Positions 38,501 to 49,175 of a stretch of DNA of 64,000 nucleotides are shown here, piece by piece. Every line of letters begins with the position of its first letter. Within the stretch, counting starts at the first letter, position 1. The position numbers and the translations under genes were made by a program. This DNA is from Takashimella koratensis (Eukaryota > Basidiomycota > Tremellomycetes > Trichosporonales > Tetragoniomycetaceae), in the NCBI GenBank assembly GCA_003116875.1, contig BCKT01000001.1, positions 2,351,486 to 2,415,485 of the forward strand, in the 5' to 3' direction. The notes under the pieces are model-generated. The model was not told the DNA's origin and did no database searches. It saw nothing but the letters and a program-made list of their open reading frames with translations.

Positions 38501-39223
38501 TCCAGCTCTCAACCGGGTTCACGATTGCGAATGCGACAAGCTTCGTCTTCGTCAGCGGGTACAGCAGCTACGGTATCTCCCCCTCGACCAGGGAAAGACC
38601 GACGCCGTGCGAAATCGTACTACGATACCCCTGAATCCCAGTCCCAATCCCAGTCACGATCCTTGTTTGCCGAAGTCGCAGGATCCAAGTCGTACCCTCA
38701 ATCACCAGTGTTGAAACATGCTCAGCGAGCGGGGAGCTTGCCCCGCCCTTCGAGTTTCTACGACCTTCCCCGACAAGCCAGCCCAGTTACGCACCCTCAC
38801 TCACACCCTCCCCTGCCAATGCCTATGCCGATGTCTGCGCCTTCCTTGCCGTCGGGACTGCTGAGCCTCAACGCCGCGCAATACTTTCACCCATCGCTTC
38901 ACTATGCGCCGCAGATCTACGGAACACAGATACAGGTCCAACCTCAACAGACCGGGTTCAATGCCTCTCTTGTCACGAGTCGACCAACTTCAATTCACGG
39001 GTACGCTTATGGATATTCGCACCCGGGGATGCAGGCGTTCAACTCGGGAGTCGTACCACCCCATGCGTTCGACCCGAGGTACGCACATGGACCCGGACAG
39101 CAGATGGGACAATTGGGTCAGATGAGTGGACAGGTGTATGGGCGAGGACAGGGAGGTAGTAGTGTGCCTCCTGGAACGGGGTTGTCGAGTAGTGGGAGCA
39201 GGCTGCTCAAGCCCGTCTCGTGA
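35522..39223 (+). CDS. large disordered Ser/Pro-rich protein, unknown
   Basis: This is a single uninterrupted 1233-codon frame in a genome where genes of this size usually carry introns. I do not recognise a family. Most of it is Ser/Pro/Arg-rich and presumably disordered, with many basic-Ser patches (KRQRRKS, RRRSSP-like, RRMS) that look like kinase sites. Three short blocks look more ordered: LNAYLLNPQDALWDYM near 80-95; FEERHLVFYGNDTFSHVSMA and VWDLDFSKYMLALSKVEEPP around 540-600; and a heptad-like helix (PEEALEQVTRARERRDEFKSGELARRADAEKV, interrupted here only for description) near 880-915. The last 150 residues are Pro/Gln/Tyr/Gly-rich. The architecture suggests a regulatory or cortical scaffold protein; that is a guess. 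Confidence 0.75.
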   Translation: MSVHVSQVPLAPGRSPTSPTSSTFAAELARPPSSLLISNVAPVPTTPGFTSRPLLDASSYSPFPTIPGSGHSRDPFGLNAYLLNPQDALWDYMAPAQSVQPGLDAVDMDRAETMFDPDSVIAMDSELGGVKRQRRKSLVQRASSMMFRRSSPLTAPPVLPSDEGAETDDSQVDEVVQIIEQPPKAKQRSPGRRSLRRVLHTRRQSEGFPSPPSPVPELPVPPVPEIPVQHMTSQEDASSISSASTTPSMTSCSSVSVATSGSPASSSTTLPLPPSTPMSSRSQSTCSAISSASSDSSDGIKTPADAEDVALERRMVPVDLANALESAEAASRSNIKGSVSTGGWRSWLGGKRGSKIRDSASAIMSSTSRSTSSNSTSGSPVNLSPELRSIPLDPSPHIISRSVSPARPRSKQSSLPPEPLRARSAQQLRRMSMSKLNALRTPSPHPLALVLLRQYSNLPGEVASSIPASRRVFPRSVNSHRALTDSPAAVVRGGLRTSLAIQSVISKVDQGILPEIVLLNLNARVPPNSRAPSRRSRPRGVRDFISRPPFEERHLVFYGNDTFSHVSMARPGNAVWDLDFSKYMLALSKVEEPPPVEVSSEALGVGEGWAGPVPRASIGERDEVDEVLKLVVGCGEALSDRPRNEPSGPNAKIEAGDRDQPILRLPKLDAIRIPTATTTEVEIQATEEIIDLPRSDLTTDVSAFINFPPTLFGAQFPPPPKPPMASSFRRSVVGNRSPKMWESSDDSDDERLSVTLDRSRRASSSSSNGSGGRGGVRGGNGLHRAKSEISLRPESPRTRTHSQPDGEKTAVHPSGSGDRGHPSLRARPRSSFVISSVSKHTQRPTSTAWSASPLPTSLTASISSSSSFSKYLDPEEALEQVTRARERRDEFKSGELARRADAEKVRERIESLAGVAGVKGDNMKQGSKSAPTSATSTRRMSLVVPGQEQAKAALMAKRRSTPNLLASVAESHETQVMSTRAQPENDVADLRNGSSSQPGSRLRMRQASSSSAGTAATVSPPRPGKDRRRAKSYYDTPESQSQSQSRSLFAEVAGSKSYPQSPVLKHAQRAGSLPRPSSFYDLPRQASPVTHPHSHPPLPMPMPMSAPSLPSGLLSLNAAQYFHPSLHYAPQIYGTQIQVQPQQTGFNASLVTSRPTSIHGYAYGYSHPGMQAFNSGVVPPHAFDPRYAHGPGQQMGQLGQMSGQVYGRGQGGSSVPPGTGLSSSGSRLLKPVS

Positions 39224-40212
39224 TTCTGGACGATGGCTCACAGGTTGGCACTTGCACTAGCAATGTAGCAGCGAAGCTTAGGTGCCACGGACTCTTTAGC
39301 AGCCGCGTAACGGACAATCAAATAGTCCTTTCCTTCACAGTAAAAGTGTTTATACCGTTCTACCGTCCCGAGCCGAACCGAGCTGGTATCGGGCGGATCA
39401 AAGATAGAGCGTCAAGTGTTGTTGCATGTGGATAATCGTTTGTTCCTTCCTCCTTCCCTACACACTCTCCCTGCCATCCCTGCCACAATAGACGAATCAC
39501 AATTCGCACGTTGCTTCACACGTTACTTCATAACTTGTGCACATAGGACCACCAACGACCGTATGCATTCCTCTCTACGTCATCATCCCCCACCCCAGTA
39601 ACGCAACGGGTGAGCCGAGGGTGAGAGCGCGAGTAAGTACGAGCCTGGGAGGACTGTACTTACTGTATCATCGGCAACCCAGCGATCGGAAAGGGAAGCC
39701 AAAAGAGGGAAGGGGGAAGGGGAAAAGACAGACGCGGAGCTCCGAGAGAAACAGCCGTAATCGGGGAGGTCGGGGCGCGGTTTTCACCGATCTGGGTCCC
39801 TCCTTCCCTTAGTTGGGCGAGGGATTTGATACACCGGTCCGATGGGCCGTGGGCGGCTCGAGTGGCCTTGACCAACCGTGTGACGCTCTTTACTACGCTC
39901 GGTCTCTACCTGGAACCAAGGAGACTTGGGGGTGTATTGGGCCCGCCGCGGTGTTTCCTGGTTCACTGGGAACGGGGGACAAGGTGATCGTACCCCGTCA
40001 CTTGAGCCGGCTCAACATATGCATGGTCAGTCAGATCTGGAAAGAATTGTCGAGCGAGACATAGACCAGATTTATTATGTATGCACAGTATCTAGTGAGA
40101 GACAAGACGGGGAGTAAGACATCCACCAGTGTCAATACCACACAGTACGGTACGGTACAACCAGAGAATAGAGAATGGAAATAGCACCAGCCAGGCTTGG
40201 GTTTTGCGCACC

Positions 40213-40256
40213 AAAAAAAAAAAAAAAGAAAAAAAAAAAAAGAAAAAAAAGAAAAG
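40213..40256. repeat. A-rich tract
   Basis: A run of A interrupted by single G residues, 44 bp long, without flanking target-site duplication or upstream coding sequence that would mark it as a retroposon tail. Confidence 0.8.
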
Positions 40257-40563
40257 GTTACTACGCAAAATCAACACGGCAGATCCCGTCGCTCTTGGCC
40301 GGTACAGTACGAGCAGGCAAGTTTCAGTACGCTTTGCCGTGGCGTAGGGGGATCCCATTCTCCCCTTGGGATGTGGGATGGGGTATATCCTCTGCTCCTC
40401 CACCTGGCTATTTGTGCCGTCTCCACCCGGCCCCCTGTGCCCGGACTTTTGCTTACCCCTTCTCCCCTCCCTCCGCCTCTCCCCTTGCCCTCTGCCCTCT
40501 CTTCCCCCCCCCACCCTCCTCCGCTCCGTCGGGAAACCGCCCCGTCCGTACCGATCAGCACCC

Positions 40564-40619
40564 AGCACCACAGCACCACAGCACCACAGCACCACAGCAC
40601 CACAGCACCACAGCACCCA
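40564..40619. repeat. AGCACCAC octamer array
   Basis: Six perfect AGCACCAC units plus a final variant AGCACCCA. The 8-bp period means each unit shifts frame, which argues that the tract is non-coding. Confidence 0.9.
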
Positions 40620-41959
40620 CCCCACCCCACCCCAGCACCAGCATCACTACCTCACCGCTCCCTTCCCCTCCGTCAGACACCCACCCCCGTTGTTTTCTAA
40701 TTCTCAAAAAATCAAGTGACGCTCTCCTTCCCTCTTCCATACCTCATCACCACCGCACTATCCCACTCTACCTCACCCTCGCTCGTCTTGGTCTCACCTA
40801 CGACGCATACGAACCGGTGAGTACAGGTCGGGAGACCAATAAGGCCCAGTCGTGTGAGCAACCCAACCCAGTGGGCGCTGTGTTGGAATCGTGGCGCGAA
40901 GTGTCAAGAACGGATCAACCGTCTCGCGTGATCCGTTATTGGCGCCCACCCCACACTCCACCGCGCATCCCTCCTTGTCTCTTCCTGTCTTGCTGTATAC
41001 ATCGGGTGTCATCGCCCGTGCTGTCTTCTACTTCCCCTGCCCTACTTCCCTTCGTCCGAAGTAAGAAGCCCAAAGCACAAAACCCCGGTTTCCGTTGAAC
41101 ACCAATTGGCCACCGGATCCTTCCGCATCCTTGATCCTTGTCCTCGCCGGCCGAAACATGTCCTACATCATACCCACCGACCAGCACTAGCCAAGACACA
41201 AGACCAACTCACTGATACCTTCTCCCCCTCTGCTTCACTGTAACCTTCCCCCGCAGTTGTCTATTCATTTGCCGTACCCGTGAACACCCGACGACCCCTT
41301 ACCCCTAGGTCTTCTCCTTTCTCCTGTCGCCCGACCGTCGCTCGACTCCTAAGTACTCCAGTCCTTCGATACCCGACAGACGTACATCACTGGTCGTGCA
41401 TTCCGCCCATTCAGACCCCGGTACAAGGATATCCGTCGTCTCCCGATTCCTCGTCGTTGCCTCGTTTAGCGCGCCAGCTTTTCATTCACGGCTAAAGATC
41501 TGCACCGCGTCACGGCTGCAAAAGATCCTCTTTCCCTCGTGGTATCCCGGCCTCCCGCGACAGATCACCTCATCACCCCACGACCACACGACCACACAAC
41601 CCCACCCCTACCCTTCATCATCAAGCTTGAACTCTGAGCTCAGTCTCTGTGCGCTTGCTTTCACTTACCCACCGCCCCGCACCTCTCCTTTCTCCCTTTC
41701 TTACATCCACCCGAAAGGACGACCTCCTTTGGGTCATCGTCTCTAGTCACGCGACTCGCTCCGTTGCCGCCATCGCAACCCGTCTACAACCCACATCTCC
41801 ATTCACCCGTTACCCACTGCCTAACACCCACCCACCCCTCAACAACGCGGCCTCGTCCGAGAGCGACTCACAACCAAGGCCTCGTCGTTTCGTATAAATC
41901 ACCACCACCTCACCCCCCCACCGCCCCCTCCCAACCATTCCCAACACCAACCAGCACCA

Positions 41960-43152
41960 ATGATCATGACGTCCTCTCCTCTTCTTGCCTCGCACGTCCA
42001 CACTCCCCTTGACGCCTCCCCCATCTCCTCCCCTTCTCTTCGGCCCGTCGCTTCCACCATGGCCAAGTCCCCTATCCACACCCCTGGATCCTGCACCCCT
42101 CCCCTCCTTGCGCCTCCAACCTCCGCTACCCTCCCTATCTCGCTCACCGCCACTGCGTCCGCGCCCACGTCCCCAGCAGTGTCGCCAGGCAGATCATACG
42201 CCCGCGCCCCGCCAATCCGGCCGTACCAGTCACCCTTGATGGGCCGGCGCAGGCTCGGCGGAGCCACCGCCGCAGAGGGCGAGACTGCCAAGTTCGCCCA
42301 GCTCGTCGTCGCTGCCATGAAAGACAAGTCGGCAACCCGCGCTCAACCAATCCCTGGTAGCCCCGACGCGAAGAAGAACGCAGAGCTCATCGTTGATATC
42401 CCCGTCTGGAGCCCCGGCTGCTTCACTGGTACGTTTTCTGCGCCCACCCCTCTTGCCCATCCTTTGCCGCTCCCATTCGATCAGCACTGATCATCCCCAT
42501 TCAGACTTGTCCACATTGCACGCATTGCGAGACACGACCTTGTCGCACACCCACGCTGTCATTGCCCACCTCTCTCCCAACACCTCGGCCTCTTACCGCC
42601 TTTTGGCCCGCTGCCCGAACTCGGTCGGCTGGGGGTGTGTCCGCCTCGCCCCTTCCTCCGCAGCCGGGACTCGCGGCAAGGGCCGGCGCACGAGCTTTGT
42701 CAAGCCCGAGCGCAGCCCAACCCACACCTACGCTACCGACCCGCTCGCCTCGATCCCGCTCAACGGCGCGACCTCCAACTCGCTCCAGCTCTCTCAGTCG
42801 CCGCCCATCGCCTCGCCCATCTCCCCTGTCGTCGCGCACGCGCGGTACGCGATGAGCACGTCCTTCGAGCAAGCGATCGCGGACGACGACGAGGATGATG
42901 ACGAGGACGACGACGGAGCAGGGGGAGTCGGAACAAGGGAGAGGAAGATCAAGCTCAAGTCCGGGTACTCGACCGCCAGCGACACCGAGGACGAAGAGGA
43001 GGCGGATATCCTCGTCAAGCGCGAGATTGAGAGACGAGGCGGCAAGGAAGGGTGAGTGGATTAAAATTGTTTTGTTGGACGTGAAACTGACTTTTGGCAG
43101 ATCTGCATTCGTCATGACCCTCCACGGCCAACCTGCTTTGATCCTTATCTGA
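41960..43152 (+). CDS. hypothetical protein with acidic C-terminal half
   Basis: I do not recognise this protein. Three exons (41960-42428, 42505-43051, 43101-43152) with consensus splice sites join in phase to 355 residues. Residues 1-95 are Ser/Pro/Thr-rich. A more ordered segment from about 105 to 205 includes AKFAQLVVAAMKDK, a stretch ending DIPVWSPGCF, and LHALRDTTLSHTHAVIAHL. An acidic patch near 285-300 (DDDEDDDEDDDG) and a KKSGYSTASDTEDEEE-like segment follow. The last exon encodes FVMTLHGQPALILI. Composition suggests a nuclear or cytoplasmic regulator. Splice phases agree at both introns, which supports a real gene. Confidence 0.65.
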
Positions 43153-44249
43153 ACGCATTCCAATCCATCCAGTCTCCCGTCTCTATTTTGGGCTTCCAGT
43201 CACTGTAACGATCGAGCGATCCATTCGGAATCCGGCAATCGACACGAGCTCCACCTCATTCGAAAAGCCAATACATCGTCTCGTATACGAAAACCCACCA
43301 GAAAACACCAAAAAAACAGCAGCCATCAATGTTCCACGTTGTGCATCTATCGCTTAACGGCCGACTCTGTAGCCTAGACTTCTCGACTTGATTCTCATCT
43401 TCCCTTCTACCCTTCTGCACTTTTTGCTCCGTCTCCCCCGCCCCGCTCATCCGTATTGACCTAATCACCTCTTGTGATCTCTTGCCAATCAATGATCTGT
43501 CCATTGTTTCCTTGCAGTATACCCCGCAACTCTTTTGATCATGTTTTGTCTCCCACAGCACAAGCACTAGCACTTTACTTGGCATATGTTGGGCTGGAGA
43601 TTGGGGGATCAGGAAGGAGGTGGACGAGAGAATGGTGGATGTGGTGGATGTGTATAGTATAGTATTGTACGTGCTTGGTGTTTGCAGGAATGGATCGATG
43701 TCACTTTGACCATTGCTCTGCTCCTCTGGTCGTGGCGAGTTTCACCGGCTTACCGCATAGGCAAAGTACGTCCCAAAGCACTGACCTGCTCTTCTGGTCA
43801 TTTGGTCTCGTCTTCTGGCCCGAGCGTGCATCTAGCATCTAGGCCCTGTCACTGTCGGGTGATGATAAAGTCATGGGGTCGTAGTCTGTTTAGTTGACTG
43901 ATGGACAGGGACTTTGAGTGAACGTCGTTGGTGCAATTAGCTGATGGGACCTGGTTTCCTCACGACCGCCAAAGCATCCCAACCGAGGCCTGAGCGTCGC
44001 CGGGTGGGGGGTGGTAGTCTTGACTTTGGTAAACAAGGAAGGAGGAAGGATAAACAATCTGGTCGTTGGCCGTGGACTGTGGGCTCTGGGCTCTGGACCG
44101 TGGCGACGGAGAGGGCGTCAACGTGAACAAAGGAGAGCAAAGCATCCATTCTACCCCCCTCCTGCTCCCCCTCCTTCCACATCTCCACCTCTACCTCAAC
44201 CTCTATCGTTCTCTCAACACATCCACTACCTGTCCGGTGTACTTGCTCT
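43153..44249. other. intergenic interval
   Basis: About 1.1 kb between two + strand genes. The left half is AT-richer than its surroundings. I see no gene or repeat array. Confidence 0.45.
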
Positions 44250-45290
44250 ATGTCGCCCACGATGCCCCACCGTCGAGCGGCGGTAGTGCCGACCCCCAGC
44301 TCAAGCTCCATCTCCAGCTCCAGTGCCATCTCCAGTTCCAAGTCCGAGTCAAGCACGAGTACCCTCGGGATCTCTAGCTCCAGCGGCAGTTTCAGCTCCA
44401 TCTCCAAGTCTTCATCTACTTTGTCCATCTCCACCACATCCAAAGCCTCCTCTTCGTCCATTTCTTCAACGACCACAGCCGCACTCACAACTTACTCTAC
44501 AACTCCCGTGACGACCGCAACTGCGGATGCTAGCCCATACTGTAAGTCTATCCTGTCCACCCTCTTTCGACCGAGAACCTAGGGAGTTGTACGAGTTGTC
44601 TGTGCACGACCAGGGAAACGGCCTTCTTGGCTCTCACCAGTTCCTGCTCTGCTGACACACGCACACAGTGATCACAACGTTCGGAGCCGACTTTCCCGTC
44701 GGTACAGCGTCAAGCCAGACCATCTCGGATTCCTTCCAGCGTACATGGGTTTTCTTCCCAGGCTACCCTATCCTCGATTCAGGTGAGTAAACACAAGACC
44801 ACCATTTCCATCTCATATCCTATCAACCACCTACTGATCCATACTCCTCTCTACGCTTCACCAATCATCCCTCCTCTCCTCACCTCACCCAACCCACGCC
44901 ACAGCCCTGCTCTTCGCTATCATGCTGGGCGCACTCAGTATCTTCTCTTACCTCCTCATCACCATAACCCGGCGCCTCGACCGGCGGGCGGCACTGGTCA
45001 AAGAAGACTCGATGGTCAGTGATCACACCCGCTGGGCCGAAGGTCGGGTAGTGAATGATCGCAAAGTCGTAAGGGACCACGTTTCGGAATTTGATAGGGC
45101 AGAGAGCAGTGGGCTCTTGGGTGGGGCAATGACGGGATTGCCGCACGCGGGACAGCAGGCAGGACAGCAAGGTCAACAGACTCGGAGGGGGGCGCCGGGG
45201 TCAGGGAGATTGGGTGCAGGGATGGGTACGGGCGCAGCGAGGGCGGTCCCGGCGACTGGGTCGAAATTGAAGCGCACAGCTCAGTGGTAG
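44250..45290 (+). CDS. Ser/Thr-rich single-pass membrane protein
   Basis: Three exons (44250-44541, 44669-44782, 44905-45290) join in phase to 263 residues. Residues 12-95 are almost pure Ser/Thr with Lys spacers, consistent with a heavily O-mannosylated ectodomain. A short folded-looking part follows (TTFGADFPVG, FQRTWVFFPGYPILDSG). A single hydrophobic helix (ALLFAIMLGALSIFSYLLITI, about 137-157) is followed by RRLDRR as a stop-transfer signal and a 100-residue cytoplasmic tail rich in Gly and Gln. The plan resembles WSC/MID-type wall sensors, but no N-terminal signal peptide or Cys-rich WSC domain is visible. The true start may be in an unrecognised upstream exon, or the protein may be a signal-anchor type. 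Function is unassigned. Confidence 0.65.
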
Positions 45291-45529
45291 CTGCGATCCG
45301 CCGTAGAGACGACGACGAGATCCAATGGGGCGAGAAGGACTTTTGCGATGCTTGAAGTATCGTAGATCTGGGTATCTCATGTGCATGGTATTTGCGTCCT
45401 CGCGATCCTTGCTTGGTCCAGTACAAGACAGCGCCAGCTTCGGTTTGTAGGCGCGATTGTCGTATAGTTGTAGATACATAAATTGGGTTGTCCGTATATA
45501 GTCCGGACGATGAACAATGTTCTGGTCCC

Positions 45530-48500
45530 TCAACACCGCTCGAATACTCTAAACAGGTCGGGCAGATTAGCGATCTGCTTGATACTCCCCGCTGTTGACC
45601 TTGGCCAAACTGTTCGTCGAAACGAAGGGAAGAGCACATGTTCGAGTTGCCAAGTCTGGTGCTCAAGCTCCTCTTTCGTCGGGTCGGATGGGTCAAAATC
45701 GACATCGCTTACTGGGCCGGAGAGGGTTCGAGGTGAGTAGAAGAACGCCAGTTCACGAAGGAAAGTGTCGAAACATTCTTGTTCCGTTTCCCAGTTGACC
45801 TGAGTTCCAAGGCAGAGAAGGAAATGAGGTAGGCGATCGAGATTGGGAGTGTAACCCTTGAGCAAAAGAGGAATGGATTCGACCGCACCGTCTTCGGAGA
45901 GTGAGAAAGAAAAGTACTCGTCCAGCATCTCACTTTTGTCCATCAATAGGCGGACAATGTCCTGTAACACAAACCCAGTTAGTTACACTGAAATGTCTAA
46001 GACACAGACAAGTGCTGTAGCAAGTTGAGTGACTTACCTCAACAACATCTTTTATTGACAGCCCATTCTCCTCGATCCCGGGCTCGTCCTCGGCAGCTAG
46101 GCGGACCAGGTCGCGCAGTGCTGGCGCTGGCTCGAGCCGTAGCCTGTTCAAAGCGCCGAACTGTCGCAACCCCAATTGATAGAAATGTTCATCTCTGCGG
46201 ATCCGACGTCAGTCTGCTGCCTACTTTCCGAGCTGAACAGCACGACGCCAATCCCCAGACCTTCACTTACGCCAGCGCCGTGTGGTCGACGATGAACAGC
46301 TTGGTCGAGTGCTGCAGCACCGATTGACCAAGATACTTATCGACGAGTCCGACGAATGCGTGTTTCTGCATCACCTCGACCATTTCTGAGTTTCGACCAT
46401 CCGAGTCAGTCATGCACTCAAAACCCCACACCAGCAGTGACATACCTGGCGAAGCCCGTTTCTTGACTGCTCTCCTCAATTCGACGATACTCTCAAACTC
46501 ACACACACTCTCCTGCACCTCTGCCGACCGACCACTCTTCCCCACGTCCACGTCCCCCGCTTCCGCATTCCACATCGACCCAACAACCGCCCCGTCCTCT
46601 TCGTCCTCGTCGTCGACGTCGATTGCAGCACCAGGATCTCGGTAGTCCTCAATCGCTCGGCGCTTGGCGGGTCGACCGTCGCTGGGGTCTGGTTGGGTCT
46701 GAGTGAACGCAACGATCTGAGATGGGTCGATGACGGCCAGCATCGAGTCCAGGGTGCGGTTGGTCGGGTCCATACGGACTTTGTAATTGGGTGCGGGTTT
46801 ATGCACTAGGAGGAGGTTAGCAAGAGATGTCAAAATTGAAACCCGCGTACAGCGTGACTCACCCCTCTCGCGATCGCTTCGGTCAGCGGGGTCAGCAGCC
46901 CCAGGCAACAACGTCTGGACAGTAAACGTCCGTGAGACATTCGCATTCGCCAACGCACGATTAACGACGGCGACGATACTCTCGACAACCTCGTCTTCGT
47001 GTAGGAAGTGCACCTCCGATTTGGTCGGGTGGACGTTGACGTCGATCTTTGCTGGGTCGATCTCGAGACTGGTCACGGATGCAAGATACTTAGCTCAGCG
47101 TGGACAGTATGGTCTGCCGTAGCTCGAACCACTCACCTGAGGTAAACGAATGGCGAGGAGCCCTTGGGTAGGTACGCGGTGTACAGCGACTCGATCGCCT
47201 TTTTTATCTTACTTGACTCGACTAGTCGATCTGAGTTCATCAGCCTGCCTGCTCCTCCACTATATCGCTCAAAGATTGGGTAACAGCGACAAGACGCACG
47301 GTTGATGAACAAGATCCAGTTCCCCCGCCTTGACCAATTACTATTCGCGTTGCTCACCCAACCTCCACACTTTGCACCCAGCCCAGCGGGCTCGAGCTGC
47401 GTCTGAGGGACCTCTAGGAGCTCGTTGGCCAGGGCGGAGGTGTATAGCAGCGAAATGTTTTGGCGGGTCGTAGACCCCGCGGACGTTGAGATATCTGGCA
47501 GCGCTGTACCGGCCTAAGCTCTTGAATCAGCCTCGACCTCAGTGGGAAGAATGGGAGAGGGGATAAATGAAGCAAACCTTCTTGCACACCCAGCCAGCGT
47601 GCGGATTATGAACCGCATACTTGGTGATCACGTCAAGAACACGGTTATACTCATCCGAAGCCGACTTGAACGCCCGTTTCCGTAGCGGCATATTATAGAA
47701 CAAGTCCTCGACCTGGATATCCAGGTCAGCATAGATCCTGGCACAAGTAGGCGTCGTATGTGGGGAGATGAAGCAGGAACTCACGTTGATGATCGTTCCA
47801 TCATTTGCAGCTGCAGGTCGAGGGTCCGCTGATCCTGTGCCGCGTGCTACCAGCTCACCATCCGAATATGTTGCCCTTTACCCATTGTCAGCTTGCTCTC
47901 ACGCCCTGACCCTCCAGCCAGCCTTCCGCCCTCCGCCCTCCACGCCCACGCAGATACTCACTTCCACCCACACTCGTCCGCCCGCGTCTTCGTAATAACC
48001 TCCACATGCGCGCAATAACTGATACTAGCCAAGGCCTCGCCTCGGAACCCATAGGTATTGAGTTTCTGGAGATCCGAGAACTCGCGCAATTTTGAGGTCG
48101 CGTACCGCATACACAGGAGGGGCAAGTCGGATTTCTAATCAGTCATCAACAGATGTCTCTCTAGCTCGAACAGCAGATGGGCGAGGGAGCTTCTGAGTGG
48201 CTGAACGTACGTTGATGCCGTGTCCGTTATCGGTGATTTGGATGAGCTTGAGACCGCCCTCTTTAAGTGTGACTTTGACAGATGTTGACCCAGCATCGAG
48301 CGAGTTCTCGATCAGCTCCTTGATTGCGTTCGCGGGGCGGTGGATGATCTGCAAAGGTTCTGTCAGACAATTGATCACGAGCTCGACAGAAAACCACAAG
48401 CGACACCGCAGCTCCAGAGGATCCAGCGGGGACCAGGAGCATGAGCAGGAGATAGGCAGAGGGGAAGCACATAGCCTGTACCCGGAATGTGACGTACCTC

Positions 48501-48710
48501 AGCTGCTGCAATCTGATTGACCACGTCCTTACTCAGCCTCAAAATCGGCCTCGGACCCTCTGGTTCAAACTCGACACTCATCTCCACTGCCGCTGCCGTC
48601 TGCACGAGACCGGTCCCGAGGTCCCCGGTCGGACCTGAGGATTGGGCGAGGTCGAAGGGGCCAGTCGGTGGACCCTCGAGTAGCGCTGGGTCCATGTCCG
48701 GATGGGTCAT
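45530..48710 (-). CDS. MLH1: DNA mismatch repair protein MLH1
   Basis: This is the common subunit of MutL-alpha, -beta and -gamma heterodimers, acting in mismatch repair and meiotic crossing-over. Twelve exons (48710-48498, 48348-48211, 48134-47962, 47875-47785, 47712-47578, 47513-47300, 47230-47137, 47068-46863, 46805-46446, 46385-46271, 46194-46038, 45961-45530) join in phase to 775 residues. GHKL ATPase motifs are present: [26 protein letters not shown]. The MutL transducer signature [12 protein letters not shown] follows. The protein ends in FERC, the family hallmark at the endonuclease-site interface. Two oddities are visible. The N-terminus has about 50 extra residues. The usually invariant AAGE before the ATPase motif I helix reads AAAE, although the neighbouring residues are normal. 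Confidence 0.96.
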
Positions 48711-49175
48711 GGTGAGGGTGAGGTCATGAGTCGCGTCGAGGGGAGGAAATTGAAATGTTCAGTCCGGAGTAATTTGAAACGACCCAGTCCATCATGTGAA
48801 CTGGAAGGGGTCATCCGCCGGTTGCAGGCTCTTTTCATGCTCGCAGGCGAAAGAAGGCGCCTTGCCGCACAGCCGACTCCAGCAGCGACTTTGCGTTTCA
48901 AACACACTTACACAAAGGGTCGGGGCGCATCCTTGAGCTGGAGTTCACATATAATGCCAGCTGTTGAAACGGACTGCCGTCTCATCCTTATTGTCTACAA
49001 CCATTGTCTATGCTCTCATCCTTTGAGTCGGAGTCAAACATTTTAGCCAGGGTGGATTTGGCAGGTGGTGGAGTGGTGTATGTCTCTCCCCGTTCAGCTT
49101 ACTTGGAATCGCCCTCTTAAGCAGCATTATTTACCACAGCTAGTTTTACCCACCCATTACAATTCAGCAGCAAAG
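48711..49175. promoter_or_regulatory. divergent interval, MLH1 / first small-family gene
   Basis: This holds the MLH1 promoter and the upstream region of the first member of the tandem small-protein family. A TATA-like CATATAATG lies at 48948-48956. A GTATGT donor at 49078 and an ATTCAG acceptor ending at 49167 suggest a 90-nt 5' UTR intron just before the start codon at 49176. The pseudogene copy has a similar GTATGTCT donor between its TATA box and start. Confidence 0.45.

Larger units (their letters stand above)
39224..41959. other. repeat-rich intergenic interval
   Basis: These 2.7 kb hold the 3' end of the preceding gene and a long upstream region for the gene at 41960. They include an A-rich tract and an octamer array (listed separately). 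From about 40.7 to 41.9 kb the + strand is pyrimidine-rich. Open frames here are low-complexity. I support no gene. Confidence 0.45.

Noticed and set aside
40213..40256. Retroposon poly-A tail
   Set aside because: No upstream element coding sequence and no flanking target-site duplication seen.
40175..41098. 307-codon frame including poly-Lys and His/Ser repeats
   Set aside because: Generated by the A-rich tract and the octamer array; no conserved segment.
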